Translations under genes and position numbers: made by a program
NCBI GenBank assembly: GCA_949294185.1
Contig: CASFGA010000006.1
Location: 246,726-310,725, forward strand
Length of the DNA stretch: 64,000 nucleotides
DNA from: an uncultured Bacteroides sp.
GTDB taxonomy: Bacteria > Bacteroidota > Bacteroidia > Bacteroidales > Bacteroidaceae
Direction: 5' to 3'
Shown here: positions 28,539 to 37,669 of the stretch, in pieces
Layout: each line of letters opens with the position of its first letter
Numbering within the stretch: the first letter of the stretch is position 1
The notes under the pieces: model-generated
Told to the model about the DNA's origin: nothing
Seen by the model: only the letters and a program-made list of their open reading frames with translations
Databases searched by the model: none

Positions 28539-30095
28539 ATGAAAAATACTTGTTTGGCGGGAGCGGCATTCCTTTGCATGCTGGCGTTTCCTGCCGTTTT
28601 ACCGGCACAGAAGGCAGTGGTGGATAAGATTATTGAAATGGGAAGGGAAGACAACCAGACGATGCGCCATCTGGATATCCTGACCAACCGCTTCGGAGGC
28701 AGGCCGATAGGCTCGGATGCATTTGAGAATGCGGCGGAATGGATGATGCGCGAATACCGGAAGTGGGGACTGAACGTGACGGCGGAAGAGGCCGGCGAAT
28801 TGCAGGTAGGGTTCAACCGCGGGCCGTGGTTCGGCAAACTCATCAGTCACGACCGTGGAATGGCGCTTCACTTCGTCACTCCTTCCTATACATCGGGCAC
28901 AAAAGGCGTACAGCGCGGCCATGCTGTGATGGAGCCCCGTACGGAAGCCGAGTTCCAACGGATGAAACATAAGTTGAAAGGGGCGTGGGTGTTGGTTTCA
29001 GGTACTAATACGGGATGGCCTATCGACCGTTCCGCCAAAGGAGACTCGCTTCGTGAAGTCATAAAGAAGGAAAATCAGGAGATAGCCCGGAAAAACCGGG
29101 AGCTGAGCCGCAGGAACTGGATGAACGGCGAGCACAACGAGATGATTCCCTACCGCGAATTTCCGGCGCTGTTCTATCATGAGATGAAGGAGGCCGGGGT
29201 ATTGGGATTCATACAGTCGGCAAAGGTTCCGTTGCGTGCGCTCTACGACCGCAAGATGCTCGACACAATGACTTTCGACAATGCACCGGAACTTCCGGAC
29301 ATCAAGCTGGACGAGGAGCAGTATGCGGTAATCGCCGATATGGTGAAGCAGCGGCGTGAGGATTTCCTGCTTGAATTCGACATCCGTAACCATTTCAAGC
29401 TGGGGCCTGTCAAGTATCATAACATCGTAGCCTCCATCAAGGGAACGAAATATCCGGATGAATATGTCATCGTGAGCGGGCATCTGGATTCGTATGACTC
29501 GGCAACAGGGGGAATTGACTGCGGAACGGGAATCGGCCCCATGATGGAAGCCGCCCGTCTGCTTGCTTTGTCGGGCGCGAAGCCTAAGCGTACGATTCTG
29601 TTCATCGCATTTTCCGGCGAGGAGTTCCAGTGGGTGGGAGCAAAAGCATATGTCAAGACACACGCCGCCCAGTTGCCGAAGATTTCCAACATGTTCAATC
29701 GCGACGGAGGGCCGGAGCCTCCGGTAGGTATCCGTGTGTCGGAAGCCATGTATGACGACTTCGAAAAGATTGCCGCCGATATCCGGCGCATCAATCCGGA
29801 GTTTCCTTTCGAGGTTAGCGTATGTCCGCCTTCTCCCCGGCCTAAGCAAGCGAGCAATGTGGACGCGGATGTATTTGCAATGGAAGGTGTCCCGACCTAC
29901 GGATTCGTGGAGGAAGATGTCAAAGGATATGATTTCGACTACGATGAGATCTGGCATACGGAGCGCGATCTCTATACCAAAAACATTCCGGAATACCAGG
30001 AACACGCGGCGGTGGTGACGGCAGTCATGGCTTTGGGCGTGGCCAATCTGGACAAGCTGCTTCCCCGTGAGGGAGTCTATACGGATCCGGAATGA
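28539..30095 (+). CDS. M28-family metallopeptidase, exported
   Basis: This 518-residue protein is predicted to be a zinc aminopeptidase or carboxypeptidase acting outside the cytoplasm. The start at 28539 gives a signal peptide (residues 1-24, cleavage after LPAQ); the longer open frame from 28443 would spoil it. A PA-like insert precedes the catalytic part, where metal ligands are seen as H315 and D317 (SGHLDS), D327 (GGIDCG), E361/E362 (FSGEE) and the late WHTERD histidine. Substrate unknown. Confidence 0.9.
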   Translation: MKNTCLAGAAFLCMLAFPAVLPAQKAVVDKIIEMGREDNQTMRHLDILTNRFGGRPIGSDAFENAAEWMMREYRKWGLNVTAEEAGELQVGFNRGPWFGKLISHDRGMALHFVTPSYTSGTKGVQRGHAVMEPRTEAEFQRMKHKLKGAWVLVSGTNTGWPIDRSAKGDSLREVIKKENQEIARKNRELSRRNWMNGEHNEMIPYREFPALFYHEMKEAGVLGFIQSAKVPLRALYDRKMLDTMTFDNAPELPDIKLDEEQYAVIADMVKQRREDFLLEFDIRNHFKLGPVKYHNIVASIKGTKYPDEYVIVSGHLDSYDSATGGIDCGTGIGPMMEAARLLALSGAKPKRTILFIAFSGEEFQWVGAKAYVKTHAAQLPKISNMFNRDGGPEPPVGIRVSEAMYDDFEKIAADIRRINPEFPFEVSVCPPSPRPKQASNVDADVFAMEGVPTYGFVEEDVKGYDFDYDEIWHTERDLYTKNIPEYQEHAAVVTAVMALGVANLDKLLPREGVYTDPE

Positions 30096-30148
30096 GAATA
30101 AGCGTGTTTAATCGGCTGCAAGCATGTGTAAGGAATGGAAATAAATCG

Positions 30149-30156
30149 TATCTTTG
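30149..30156 (+). promoter_or_regulatory. -7 box for the DUF3256 gene
   Basis: TATCTTTG lies 23 bp before the ATG at 30180. It makes the earlier in-frame start at 30135 unlikely. Confidence 0.5.
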
Positions 30157-30179
30157 GGGCGTTTATAATTGAAAACATC

Positions 30180-30833
30180 ATGAAGCAAGTTTTATCTGTT
30201 CTGTTATGCCTGCTTTGCAGCCTGACACTGCAAGCACAAGATTTGAAGTCGCTGTTCATCGCGCTGCCGGATTCGCTCTCTCCGCTGCTTACGAAAGTCA
30301 ATCGCGAGGATTTCGGCGACTTTCTTGCCAGTGACATGAAGGCGGAAGTGCGCAACCGTTTCGGTAAAACTTCGGAAATGACGGAGCTGACCGACGATTA
30401 TCTGCGGCTGAAACTGACTTCGGCCAGTGCGGTCGAGATGAAACTGCTTCCGGTCAACGATTCGGTAAAGGTAATCTGTGTGGTTCATACCTATACGGCT
30501 CCGGCTGCCGACAGCCATCTGGCCTTTTATGATACGGCATGGCAGGAGCTTCCCGCCGACCGTTTCCTGTCTTGTCCGGAAGAGAATCTGTTTTATCGCA
30601 TTCCGCAGAATCCCGTTCAGGCTGATTCGCTGAAAAATCTGCGTTCGTCCGCCGATATGTATCTGCTCAAGGCTGAACTTGACAGCGGCAAGCCGACCCT
30701 TTCTTTTGTATACACCACTCCTGATTATCTGGACAAGGAAACGGCCGGAAAGCTGGAACCTTATCTTCGCAAGACTCCCCTGGTTTATGAATGGAGGGAA
30801 GGAAGGTTTGTGCCGGCGGATTCTGTTCATTGA
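30180..30833 (+). CDS. DUF3256 family exported protein
   Basis: This 217-residue protein has a signal peptide (residues 1-19, ending LQAQ) and matches the DUF3256 family, so far known from Bacteroidales, with no established function. The mature part is a mixed alpha/beta sequence rich in Asp and Leu, with the stretch ELTDDYLRLKLT near residue 65. It has its own promoter box and is probably a single-gene unit. Confidence 0.8.
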   Translation: MKQVLSVLLCLLCSLTLQAQDLKSLFIALPDSLSPLLTKVNREDFGDFLASDMKAEVRNRFGKTSEMTELTDDYLRLKLTSASAVEMKLLPVNDSVKVICVVHTYTAPAADSHLAFYDTAWQELPADRFLSCPEENLFYRIPQNPVQADSLKNLRSSADMYLLKAELDSGKPTLSFVYTTPDYLDKETAGKLEPYLRKTPLVYEWREGRFVPADSVH

Positions 30834-30964
30834 AACGGGGAATGCCTCTGCTTGGAAACGTTTTGTCTTACAGTGAATTATGTTTAAAAACATATATCAT
30901 CCTGTTTTCGCGCTTTTTCTTATAAAAATAGTTAACCGGAAGTCCTGCTCTAACGGAAATATTT

Positions 30965-30972
30965 TATCTTTG
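30965..30972 (+). promoter_or_regulatory. -7 box for the M23 peptidase gene
   Basis: TATCTTTG lies 102 bp before the M23 gene, giving a leader of nearly 100 nt. Apart from this, the 241-bp gap shows nothing else clear. Confidence 0.45.
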
Positions 30973-31074
30973 GAACGATTTTTTTCAAAGGTATAAGTTC
31001 TCTTTATCCGGAGCTTCTTAAGTTGAACTGCATGAAACCGGAAACGGTCTCTTGAATGAACAAGTAAAAGCGTA

Positions 31075-31983
31075 ATGATTTTTAAATGTATTAAAGTAGT
31101 AGCGGTAGCGGCGTTCGCATTGGTAAGTACTCATGTAGCGGGACAAGACTTGTTGGCCCGTCAGGCTCCTGTCGACAGAAAGCTGAAAGCGGTGGATTCA
31201 CTGGCTCTTATCCGTCAGATCAAGGCGGAGCAGGCTGTCTATCCGGCTTATAGTCTTTATCCGAACTGGAATAACCAGCGGGTTCATGCTTATGGAAATA
31301 CGGTGAATATCCCAGACAGTTTTCGGATTGACCTTACAGGATTCTGTATGCCTACTACCCATACTAAAATAACCTCGAAGTGCGGGCCGCGTTGGCGCCG
31401 TATGCACAACGGGCTTGACATTAAGGTATATATAGGCGATACGATACGCGCCGCTTTTGACGGGCGTGTGCGGATGGTGAAATACGAACGCCGCGGGTAT
31501 GGCAAGTACGTGGTAATCCGTCACGACAACGGCCTGGAGACCATTTACGGGCATCTTTCCAAGCAGATTGTTAAGGAAGACGAATATGTAAAAGCGGGCG
31601 ACCCGATTGGATTGGGCGGCAATACGGGACGTTCCACCGGTTCTCATCTCCATTTTGAAACGCGTTTCCTGGGTGAAGTGATTAATCCGGAATTCATGTT
31701 CGACTTTCCTAACCAAGATATCGTAGCCGACAGCTACCTCTTTATCCGTGGGGCAAACCGCTATGCTTATCAGCGTACGCGCGCTTTGGCGGCTGTCAAG
31801 GCCGGCAAGTCGGGAGCAGACGAGGCTGAAAAGGCGGCAATCCGTTATCATAAGATTCGTAAAGGCGATACGTTGGGGCGTATTTCGCGGATTTATCACG
31901 TGTCTATCGACCGCTTGTGCAAGCTGAATGGAATCAAACGTACGACTACACTTCGCATCGGACAGGTTTTGAGGTGTTCTTGA
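31075..31983 (+). CDS. M23 peptidase with C-terminal LysM domain
   Basis: This 302-residue exported protein is predicted to cleave peptidoglycan cross-bridges or stem peptides, or to activate other hydrolases, in the periplasm. A signal peptide covers residues 1-23. The LytM domain (about 95-215) has the zinc ligands H111 and D115 (MHNGLDI) and H193 (HLHFE), with catalytic H160 (IYGHL). A LysM module (about 255-302, IRKGDTLGRIS) binds the glycan. All key residues are present, so it should be active. Confidence 0.93.
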   Translation: MIFKCIKVVAVAAFALVSTHVAGQDLLARQAPVDRKLKAVDSLALIRQIKAEQAVYPAYSLYPNWNNQRVHAYGNTVNIPDSFRIDLTGFCMPTTHTKITSKCGPRWRRMHNGLDIKVYIGDTIRAAFDGRVRMVKYERRGYGKYVVIRHDNGLETIYGHLSKQIVKEDEYVKAGDPIGLGGNTGRSTGSHLHFETRFLGEVINPEFMFDFPNQDIVADSYLFIRGANRYAYQRTRALAAVKAGKSGADEAEKAAIRYHKIRKGDTLGRISRIYHVSIDRLCKLNGIKRTTTLRIGQVLRCS

Positions 31984-32007
31984 AATAATGACTCTGAAGA
32001 GTTGGCT

Positions 32008-32052
32008 TAGGCGTGGATTATGTGGAACAAGGCTCGGCGTAATCCACGCCTA
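32008..32052. terminator. Hairpin after the M23 peptidase gene
   Basis: The perfect 13-bp stem taggcgtggatta (32008-32020) pairs with 32040-32052. The following T tract is weak. Confidence 0.5.
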
Positions 32053-32159
32053 TGTTTATGCCGCTTTTTGCAGCATATTCCGGATAAGCCTGTATGATTT
32101 CCCGGAAAATCTTCTTTAGTAAAAAAGTATATTGACTGATTTTTGATTTGTATAGAAAG

Positions 32160-32687
32160 ATGAAACTGAAAGTTTTTGCTGTTGTCATATTGCTGGCATG
32201 CCTGTTCCCCGTCCGGATGCCGGCGGCCGAACCGGAAGGAAACCTTTATCTGACTCCCGAACGGCTTTTCCATATCTCGAGAAGCGTAAACCGGAATCTG
32301 GTTTGCTATGATGTGAATCTGGTTGACGGGAAGCTCGACGAGGACGAGCCTCTGAATGTGTATTGGGTCAACAGGGAAGAACGGATGGGGGAAAAGAACG
32401 GACTGAACTTTTTCCAACGCAAAATGGCTTACGGATACAAGGTCGTGGCCAAAGGAAAGGGGTCGAGCACGGTTACGCTTACTGCCTATCCGGCGCGCAA
32501 GATTGAAGTATGCCGGCAAGGAGCGGGATACGCCTGCCGGACTACCATCAACGGGAAGCCTGCGATACTGCAATATATGTATGTCAAGGTAAACGACCGG
32601 AATCCGCTAAAGGTGAATTATGTGGAGCTGCACGGGCAGACACTTTCTTCGAAGGAGGAAGTGACCGAGCGGATTATGGGCAAATGA
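32160..32687 (+). CDS. DUF4833 family exported protein
   Basis: This 175-residue protein has a signal peptide (residues 1-22, ending MPAA) and matches the DUF4833 family, whose function is unknown. The mature part begins with a LYLTPERLFHISRSVNRN stretch and continues with VYWVNRE and YGYKVV motifs. The gene is convergent with the HTCS regulator, whose stop lies 8 bp away, so the two transcripts must overlap. Confidence 0.8.
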   Translation: MKLKVFAVVILLACLFPVRMPAAEPEGNLYLTPERLFHISRSVNRNLVCYDVNLVDGKLDEDEPLNVYWVNREERMGEKNGLNFFQRKMAYGYKVVAKGKGSSTVTLTAYPARKIEVCRQGAGYACRTTINGKPAILQYMYVKVNDRNPLKVNYVELHGQTLSSKEEVTERIMGK

Positions 32688-32695
32688 TGGTTTGC

Positions 32696-35440
32696 CTATA
32701 GACTATTTTCTTTTGTCCGTTTCAAAAAATCGGTCGGACTCTCACCAAAATAATCTTTATAGCAGCGCGTAAAGTAGGAAGGCGAGGAGAAACCGACTTC
32801 GTAACCGATTTCCGCAATTGTCTTTTCGGTAGAAGCCAGCAGGAGTGCCGCCTTCTTGAGGCGCGCGATGCGGAGCAGCTCGTTGGGCGGATAGCCTGTA
32901 AGGGCCTTTGTCTTGCGGTAAAGCTGCACACGGCCTAATCCGATCTGGCTTCCCAAGTCTTCAACCTTGAGTTCGGAGTTCGACAAATTGTTTTCTATCA
33001 GGCGGCGGAGCTTTTCGATGAATCCCTTGTCTATTTCAGTAAGGGACTTTTGTGTCGTTGTCGTCTGGTCGCTGAAGAAAGTCTGCAGGCGTTGTCGGTT
33101 TTCTATCAGGTTGTGGAGGCGTACTGTCAGCATCCGGGCATTGAACGGCTTGGTGAGATATGAGTCTGCTCCGCATTCATATCCTTTTATCTTCTGTTCA
33201 TCCATCGCATAAGCCGTAAGCAGGATGACCGGGATATGGGATGTCTGCAATTCTTTCTTCAGGCGGCGGCAGCATTCCATGCCGTCCATTATCGGCATCA
33301 TCACATCGCAGATGATGGCGTCCGGCACATACTTCATGGCTTGCTTCAGACCTTCCAGACCGTTGACCGCCTCGATTACGGTATACTGGTCTTGCAAAAG
33401 CATCTTTACATAGTCACGCACATCCTGATTGTCGTCGATAACCAGGACTGTTTCCTTGTCTTCGGGAGTGATCGGGTCGGACTTCTGGCGGATTGTCTCC
33501 AGATCCGCGTCCAGAATGGCACCTTCCTTCAGATTGGCAAGTGCGGCATTCTTTTCCGTTCCTTCGGTCAGGTTGCCGGATTGCCTCATGGGAATGTCGA
33601 CGATGAATGAGGTTCCTTCTCCTTTTCTGCTTTCTACATGCACTTCCCCATGGTGCATCTCGACAAAAGCCTTTACCAAAGCCAGCCCTATCCCCGACCC
33701 GGCATGGTGGACATCAATCTGATAAAAGCGTTCGAATATGTGCTGCACATGCTCGGCCGACATGCCTATGCCCGTATCGCTTACTTGCAGGCGCAGCCAG
33801 TCGGTGCCATCCTTCCGCATTTGCGAGAGTCTGACCTCGATTTCCCCGTTTTCCGGCGTAAACTTGAAGGCGTTTGAGAGCAGATTGTAAGTGATGCGCT
33901 CCATCTTTTCGGCATCGGCTATCATCATGCAGCTGTCGGAAACTTTTTCCGTATTTACCTTAAAGCGGATATGCTTGCGGTATGAAAGTGTGCGGAAAGC
34001 TTCTGTCCATTCTTTCATGCTTTCACAGATGTCGAACTGTGAGAGGTGCATGTCGAGTTTGCCGTTCTCAAACTTCCGGAAGTCAAGTATCTGGTTGATT
34101 AGTCGGAGGAGAACCGTCACGTTTTTATGGACAATGTTCAGCAGCGCACGCTCCCGTTCGTCCAGATTCCCGCTCGTCATGAGTTGGCTGACAGGGTCGG
34201 CTATCAGGGTGAGCGGGGTGCGGAAATCGTGGGATACGTTCGTAAAGAAAGCCAGCTTGGCATGAGTGGCCTCTTCGAGCTGATGAGAAAGATTTATCAG
34301 TTGGTCACGCTGATTTTCCAGCTGTGTCTTCTGCTGCGAAAGCTCCGCATTCATCCGGTTTTTCGTCCAGAAGGCCCGCACGGTGAATACTAACAAAACA
34401 GCCACCAATATCAGGATAACGATGCAGGCGTACAGGAACATCCGTTGGGCTGAATAGCGCAGGAAGTAAGCGTCGAGCTGACTGTTGAGCATTTCTATCT
34501 TGTGGTCAAGACTGGATATATGCTCCGTCTGCATCTGCATGATACGGGCATTGTGTCGGTCGACAAGGGCAGTCGACAGTTGGGTCTCGCGCTCGTAAGG
34601 TTTTCCTTGCAGGATAGCCATCGCCACCTGCATGGCCCGGTCTCCTCCGGTAGGGTAAATAAAGGTGGCGTCCAGTTCTCCGGCGGCGACACTCTCCACA
34701 CCAAACCCTTTTCCCGACACGGCATCGATTCCGACAAAAGCTATCTCCTTCTCCCGATGGTGCCTGACAGCCGAACGATGGCCTCCGATTGCCATGCGGT
34801 CATTCTGTGCAAAAACCAGGTCAATCTGGCTGTATCGGGACAAGATGCTGTCAAGCGCATGCTCGGCCGCATCCTGAAACCATCCGGCATCGGCTGTCGC
34901 GATGATTTCTATATCGGGAAACGAAGCCAAAGCATCTTTCATTCCCCGGTGACGCTCCACTGCCGGAGTGGAACCGCGCAGGCCGGTGATCTCTACCATC
35001 CTGCCTTTCCCGTGCAGACGATAGGCAATATAGGTTCCGGCCCGTTGCCCGATTTCGTAATTGTCGGCACCCACGTAGGCCGTATACTTGTCGGAATGGA
35101 TTTTTCTATCTATCAAAACCACGGGAATGCCCGCATCAAACGCTTTTTCCACCACGGGCATAATGGCCTTTGCCTCGTTGGGCGACACAATCAGCAAGTC
35201 CATCCGCTTGCGGATGAAGTGTTCGATGTCGGCTATCTGCTGCTGGTTGTTGTCTTTGGCCGTGCGTATCTCCACTTCCGTTCCCGGATAAAACAGGGCT
35301 TCCCTGCGGATTTCCTTGTTCATCTGCGCGCGCCATTCATCGTCGCTGCACTGCGATACGCCTATCCGGTAGTTTGTTTCCTCGGGTGAGCAGGCAGCAA
35401 GCAGGCATAAGGATATGAGTAAAGTCAAGATGTGCTTCAT
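32696..35440 (-). CDS. Hybrid two-component regulator with periplasmic sugar sensor
   Basis: This 914-residue HTCS joins sensor kinase and transcription factor in one chain. From the start at 35440: a signal peptide with a lipobox-like LAAC, a periplasmic sugar-binding-protein domain (about 22-300), one membrane segment (about 334-357), a HisKA domain with H404 (VSHDFRTPLT), an ATPase domain (NLLSNAFKF, GSGIGLAL), a receiver with phospho-acceptor D712 (CDVMMP), and a C-terminal AraC-type HTH. The layout equals the fructose-sensing regulator of the B. thetaiotaomicron fructan locus, which fits the adjoining fructokinase, MFS and GH32 genes. Confidence 0.93.
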   Translation of the reverse strand: MKHILTLLISLCLLAACSPEETNYRIGVSQCSDDEWRAQMNKEIRREALFYPGTEVEIRTAKDNNQQQIADIEHFIRKRMDLLIVSPNEAKAIMPVVEKAFDAGIPVVLIDRKIHSDKYTAYVGADNYEIGQRAGTYIAYRLHGKGRMVEITGLRGSTPAVERHRGMKDALASFPDIEIIATADAGWFQDAAEHALDSILSRYSQIDLVFAQNDRMAIGGHRSAVRHHREKEIAFVGIDAVSGKGFGVESVAAGELDATFIYPTGGDRAMQVAMAILQGKPYERETQLSTALVDRHNARIMQMQTEHISSLDHKIEMLNSQLDAYFLRYSAQRMFLYACIVILILVAVLLVFTVRAFWTKNRMNAELSQQKTQLENQRDQLINLSHQLEEATHAKLAFFTNVSHDFRTPLTLIADPVSQLMTSGNLDERERALLNIVHKNVTVLLRLINQILDFRKFENGKLDMHLSQFDICESMKEWTEAFRTLSYRKHIRFKVNTEKVSDSCMMIADAEKMERITYNLLSNAFKFTPENGEIEVRLSQMRKDGTDWLRLQVSDTGIGMSAEHVQHIFERFYQIDVHHAGSGIGLALVKAFVEMHHGEVHVESRKGEGTSFIVDIPMRQSGNLTEGTEKNAALANLKEGAILDADLETIRQKSDPITPEDKETVLVIDDNQDVRDYVKMLLQDQYTVIEAVNGLEGLKQAMKYVPDAIICDVMMPIMDGMECCRRLKKELQTSHIPVILLTAYAMDEQKIKGYECGADSYLTKPFNARMLTVRLHNLIENRQRLQTFFSDQTTTTQKSLTEIDKGFIEKLRRLIENNLSNSELKVEDLGSQIGLGRVQLYRKTKALTGYPPNELLRIARLKKAALLLASTEKTIAEIGYEVGFSSPSYFTRCYKDYFGESPTDFLKRTKENSL

Positions 35441-35458
35441 GGTATGGATGTTTGGTGG

Positions 35459-35474
35459 CAAAGGTACAAAAATA
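35459..35474 (-). promoter_or_regulatory. Two abutting -7 boxes upstream of the HTCS gene
   Basis: On the minus strand TATTTTTG (35474-35467) is directly followed by TACCTTTG (35466-35459), 18 bp before the HTCS ATG. Either could serve. No clear -33 TTTG is seen. Confidence 0.5.
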
Positions 35475-35489
35475 ATGACCTGAACGTGT

Positions 35490-35537
35490 CTCACGGAGCT
35501 TCAATGTTTGTAAAATTATACAAAGATACTCCGTGAG
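35490..35537. repeat. Nested inverted repeat between fructokinase and HTCS genes
   Basis: Outer arms ctcacggag/ctccgtgag (9 bp) enclose tttgta/tacaaa. It begins about 22 bp after the fructokinase stop on the minus strand and lies just upstream of the HTCS promoter. Confidence 0.55.
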
Positions 35538-35559
35538 ATCCGCTCGGTCATCGGGACTT

Positions 35560-36447
35560 TCAAATCCTGTCTTTCAGGCTGTCCGGCAGCACCGGCATCG
35601 CCCCGTTCTGCGTGCAGACATACGCCGATACCTCAACGGCCAGTCTGTGGGCTTCTCCAACCGGCTTTCCCTTCAGGATGGAAGCCACGAAGGCGGCGGT
35701 AAACGAGTCGCCTGCCCCCACCGTATCGGCCACTTCCACCTTGGGCGTTTCCACAAACGAGATGTTTCCGGGCGTGAAGACATAGCTCCCGTTTACGCCG
35801 CATGTCAGTATCAGCATTTTCAGATTATACTTCGCGAGCAGAATCCAGCACTTGTCCTGCAGGTCGATGCCGGGATAACCGAACATGCGGCTTACGGTAA
35901 CGAGTTCTTCATCGTTTATCTTCAGGACATTGCATTTGCGGAATGAATTACAGAGGATGTCTTTGGTGTAGAAACCCTGTCGCAGGTTGATGTCGAATAT
36001 CTTCAAAGTCGTGTCGGATTCGGGCATGGCGTCGATAAAGCGGTTGATGGTTTCCCGTGAGACCACGCTCCGCTGAGCCAATGACCCGAAGCAGACGGCC
36101 TGTGTCTGCCGGGCAAGTCCCTCCAGAGCCGAGGTGAAAGGAATGTTGTCCCACGCCACGCCTTCCCGGATGTCATAGCAAGGCACTCCGTTTGAATCCA
36201 GTTCCACCTGTACTGTCCCGGTCGGATAGGGTACGGTCTCAATCATGCAGTTCAGTTTCTTCTCTTGAAAGTTTTTTAGGATTTCGGCTCCCAGTTCGTC
36301 TTCGCCTACCGCACTGACCACCCGGCTGTTCAGTCCGAACTGCGAAACGTGGTATGCGAAATTTGCCGGAGCTCCTCCTATCTTTTTCCCTTCGGGAAGC
36401 ATGTCCCACAATGCTTCTCCCATTCCTACTACAATATGGTTGTTCAT
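35560..36447 (-). CDS. PfkB-family fructokinase
   Basis: This 295-residue cytoplasmic sugar kinase is predicted to phosphorylate fructose released from fructans. PfkB motifs are present: the N-terminal GGAPANFAYH near 24-33 and the C-terminal DTVGAGDSFTAAF with catalytic D247. It sits 12 bp after the MFS transporter gene, the same pairing as in known Bacteroides fructan loci, so it traps imported fructose. Confidence 0.93.
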   Translation of the reverse strand: MNNHIVVGMGEALWDMLPEGKKIGGAPANFAYHVSQFGLNSRVVSAVGEDELGAEILKNFQEKKLNCMIETVPYPTGTVQVELDSNGVPCYDIREGVAWDNIPFTSALEGLARQTQAVCFGSLAQRSVVSRETINRFIDAMPESDTTLKIFDINLRQGFYTKDILCNSFRKCNVLKINDEELVTVSRMFGYPGIDLQDKCWILLAKYNLKMLILTCGVNGSYVFTPGNISFVETPKVEVADTVGAGDSFTAAFVASILKGKPVGEAHRLAVEVSAYVCTQNGAMPVLPDSLKDRI

Positions 36448-36459
36448 GATATATAAAGT

Positions 36460-37617
36460 TTAATGTTTGATTTTCAAAGTATAGAATAACAGATAAATCA
36501 CGCCCGCCGTCATTACGGCCACGGCACCGTCTTGCCCCACTGCGTCGCTGGCGAATCCCATCAGTAGGGGAAACACCGTTCCGCCGAACAAGCCCATGAT
36601 CATCAGGCCGGACACCTCGTTTTTCTTGTCGGGCTGGGCGAACAAGGCCTGCGAGAAAATGATGGAGAATACGTTGGAATTGCCGAAACCAATCAGTGCA
36701 ATGCAGACATAGATAAGGGTTTGCGAGCGGAAGGCAAACAGTCCGGCCATGGCGAGCAGCATACAGACGACACTGATCAGGAAGAAACTCCTGGCACGCA
36801 CCGACCGTAGGATGAAAGCACCGGAGAGACAGCCTGCCGTGCGGAAGATAAAATAGAGGCTGGTGGCGAATCCGGCTTCCGACAGTCCTATGCCGAGACG
36901 CTCCATCAATATCTTGGGCGCGGTGGTGTTAGTACCGACATCAATTCCCACATGGCACATAATGCCGAGGAACGACAGCAGAACGAAAGGTTTGCCCAAC
37001 AGTCTCAGGCAGTCGGCAAAGCCGGAAGCCTGGTCGGCCTGTTCCTCCTCAATCGGGGTGGAGGCCAAAAGCAGGATGGCAAAGACGGCCACAATCATAT
37101 AGATGGGGAAAAGCACCCGCCATCCCAGTCCGAAAGTCGGGATGGCCTGAAGCGAACCCCACATGGCCAGGTAGGGAGCCAGAAACGACGCGATGGCCTT
37201 TACGAATTGCCCGAAGGTAAGCGTGCTTGCCAGGCGGTCGCCCGAAATGATGTTGCTGAGCAGCGGGTTGAGCGAAGTCTGCATCAGGGCGTTCCCGATG
37301 CCCAAAAGCGAAAAAGAGCAGAGCATGACACCGTAGCTGTCGCCGAAAACCGGAATCAGCAGCGAGGCGAAAGTGACGGCAAGACTGAGCAGAACCGTCT
37401 TCTTGCGCCCGATCCGGTTCATCAGGATGCCCGTGGGAACGGAAAATATCAGGAACCAGAAAAACACCAGCGAAGGGAAAATGTTGGCTTCCGCATCGCT
37501 CAAATCCAGATCGGCCTTGACATAGTTGGATGCGATGCCTACCAGGTCGACGAATCCCATCGCGAAAAAGCAGAGCATGACTGGGATAAGTTTTGTGTAT
37601 TGTATGTTTTTGTCCAT
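36460..37617 (-). CDS. MFS sugar (fructose) transporter
   Basis: This 385-residue inner membrane protein with about 12 hydrophobic segments resembles the FucP/GluP-type sugar:proton symporters. The MFS loop motif appears as MNRIGRKKTVLL near 66-77. Lying between the GH172 and fructokinase genes, it most likely imports free fructose from the periplasm. A gap of 52 bp separates it from the GH172 gene. Confidence 0.9.
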   Translation of the reverse strand: MDKNIQYTKLIPVMLCFFAMGFVDLVGIASNYVKADLDLSDAEANIFPSLVFFWFLIFSVPTGILMNRIGRKKTVLLSLAVTFASLLIPVFGDSYGVMLCSFSLLGIGNALMQTSLNPLLSNIISGDRLASTLTFGQFVKAIASFLAPYLAMWGSLQAIPTFGLGWRVLFPIYMIVAVFAILLLASTPIEEEQADQASGFADCLRLLGKPFVLLSFLGIMCHVGIDVGTNTTAPKILMERLGIGLSEAGFATSLYFIFRTAGCLSGAFILRSVRARSFFLISVVCMLLAMAGLFAFRSQTLIYVCIALIGFGNSNVFSIIFSQALFAQPDKKNEVSGLMIMGLFGGTVFPLLMGFASDAVGQDGAVAVMTAGVIYLLFYTLKIKH

Positions 37618-37669
37618 TGGGAATAATGTTTGAAAAAAGATTCAATTTGTTTGTAAAGATATGTTTTTA

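Noticed and set aside
28998..30005. Open frame of 335 codons on the minus strand
   Set aside because: It is antisense to the M28 peptidase gene, whose metal-binding motifs are clear. The composition is typical of a shadow frame.
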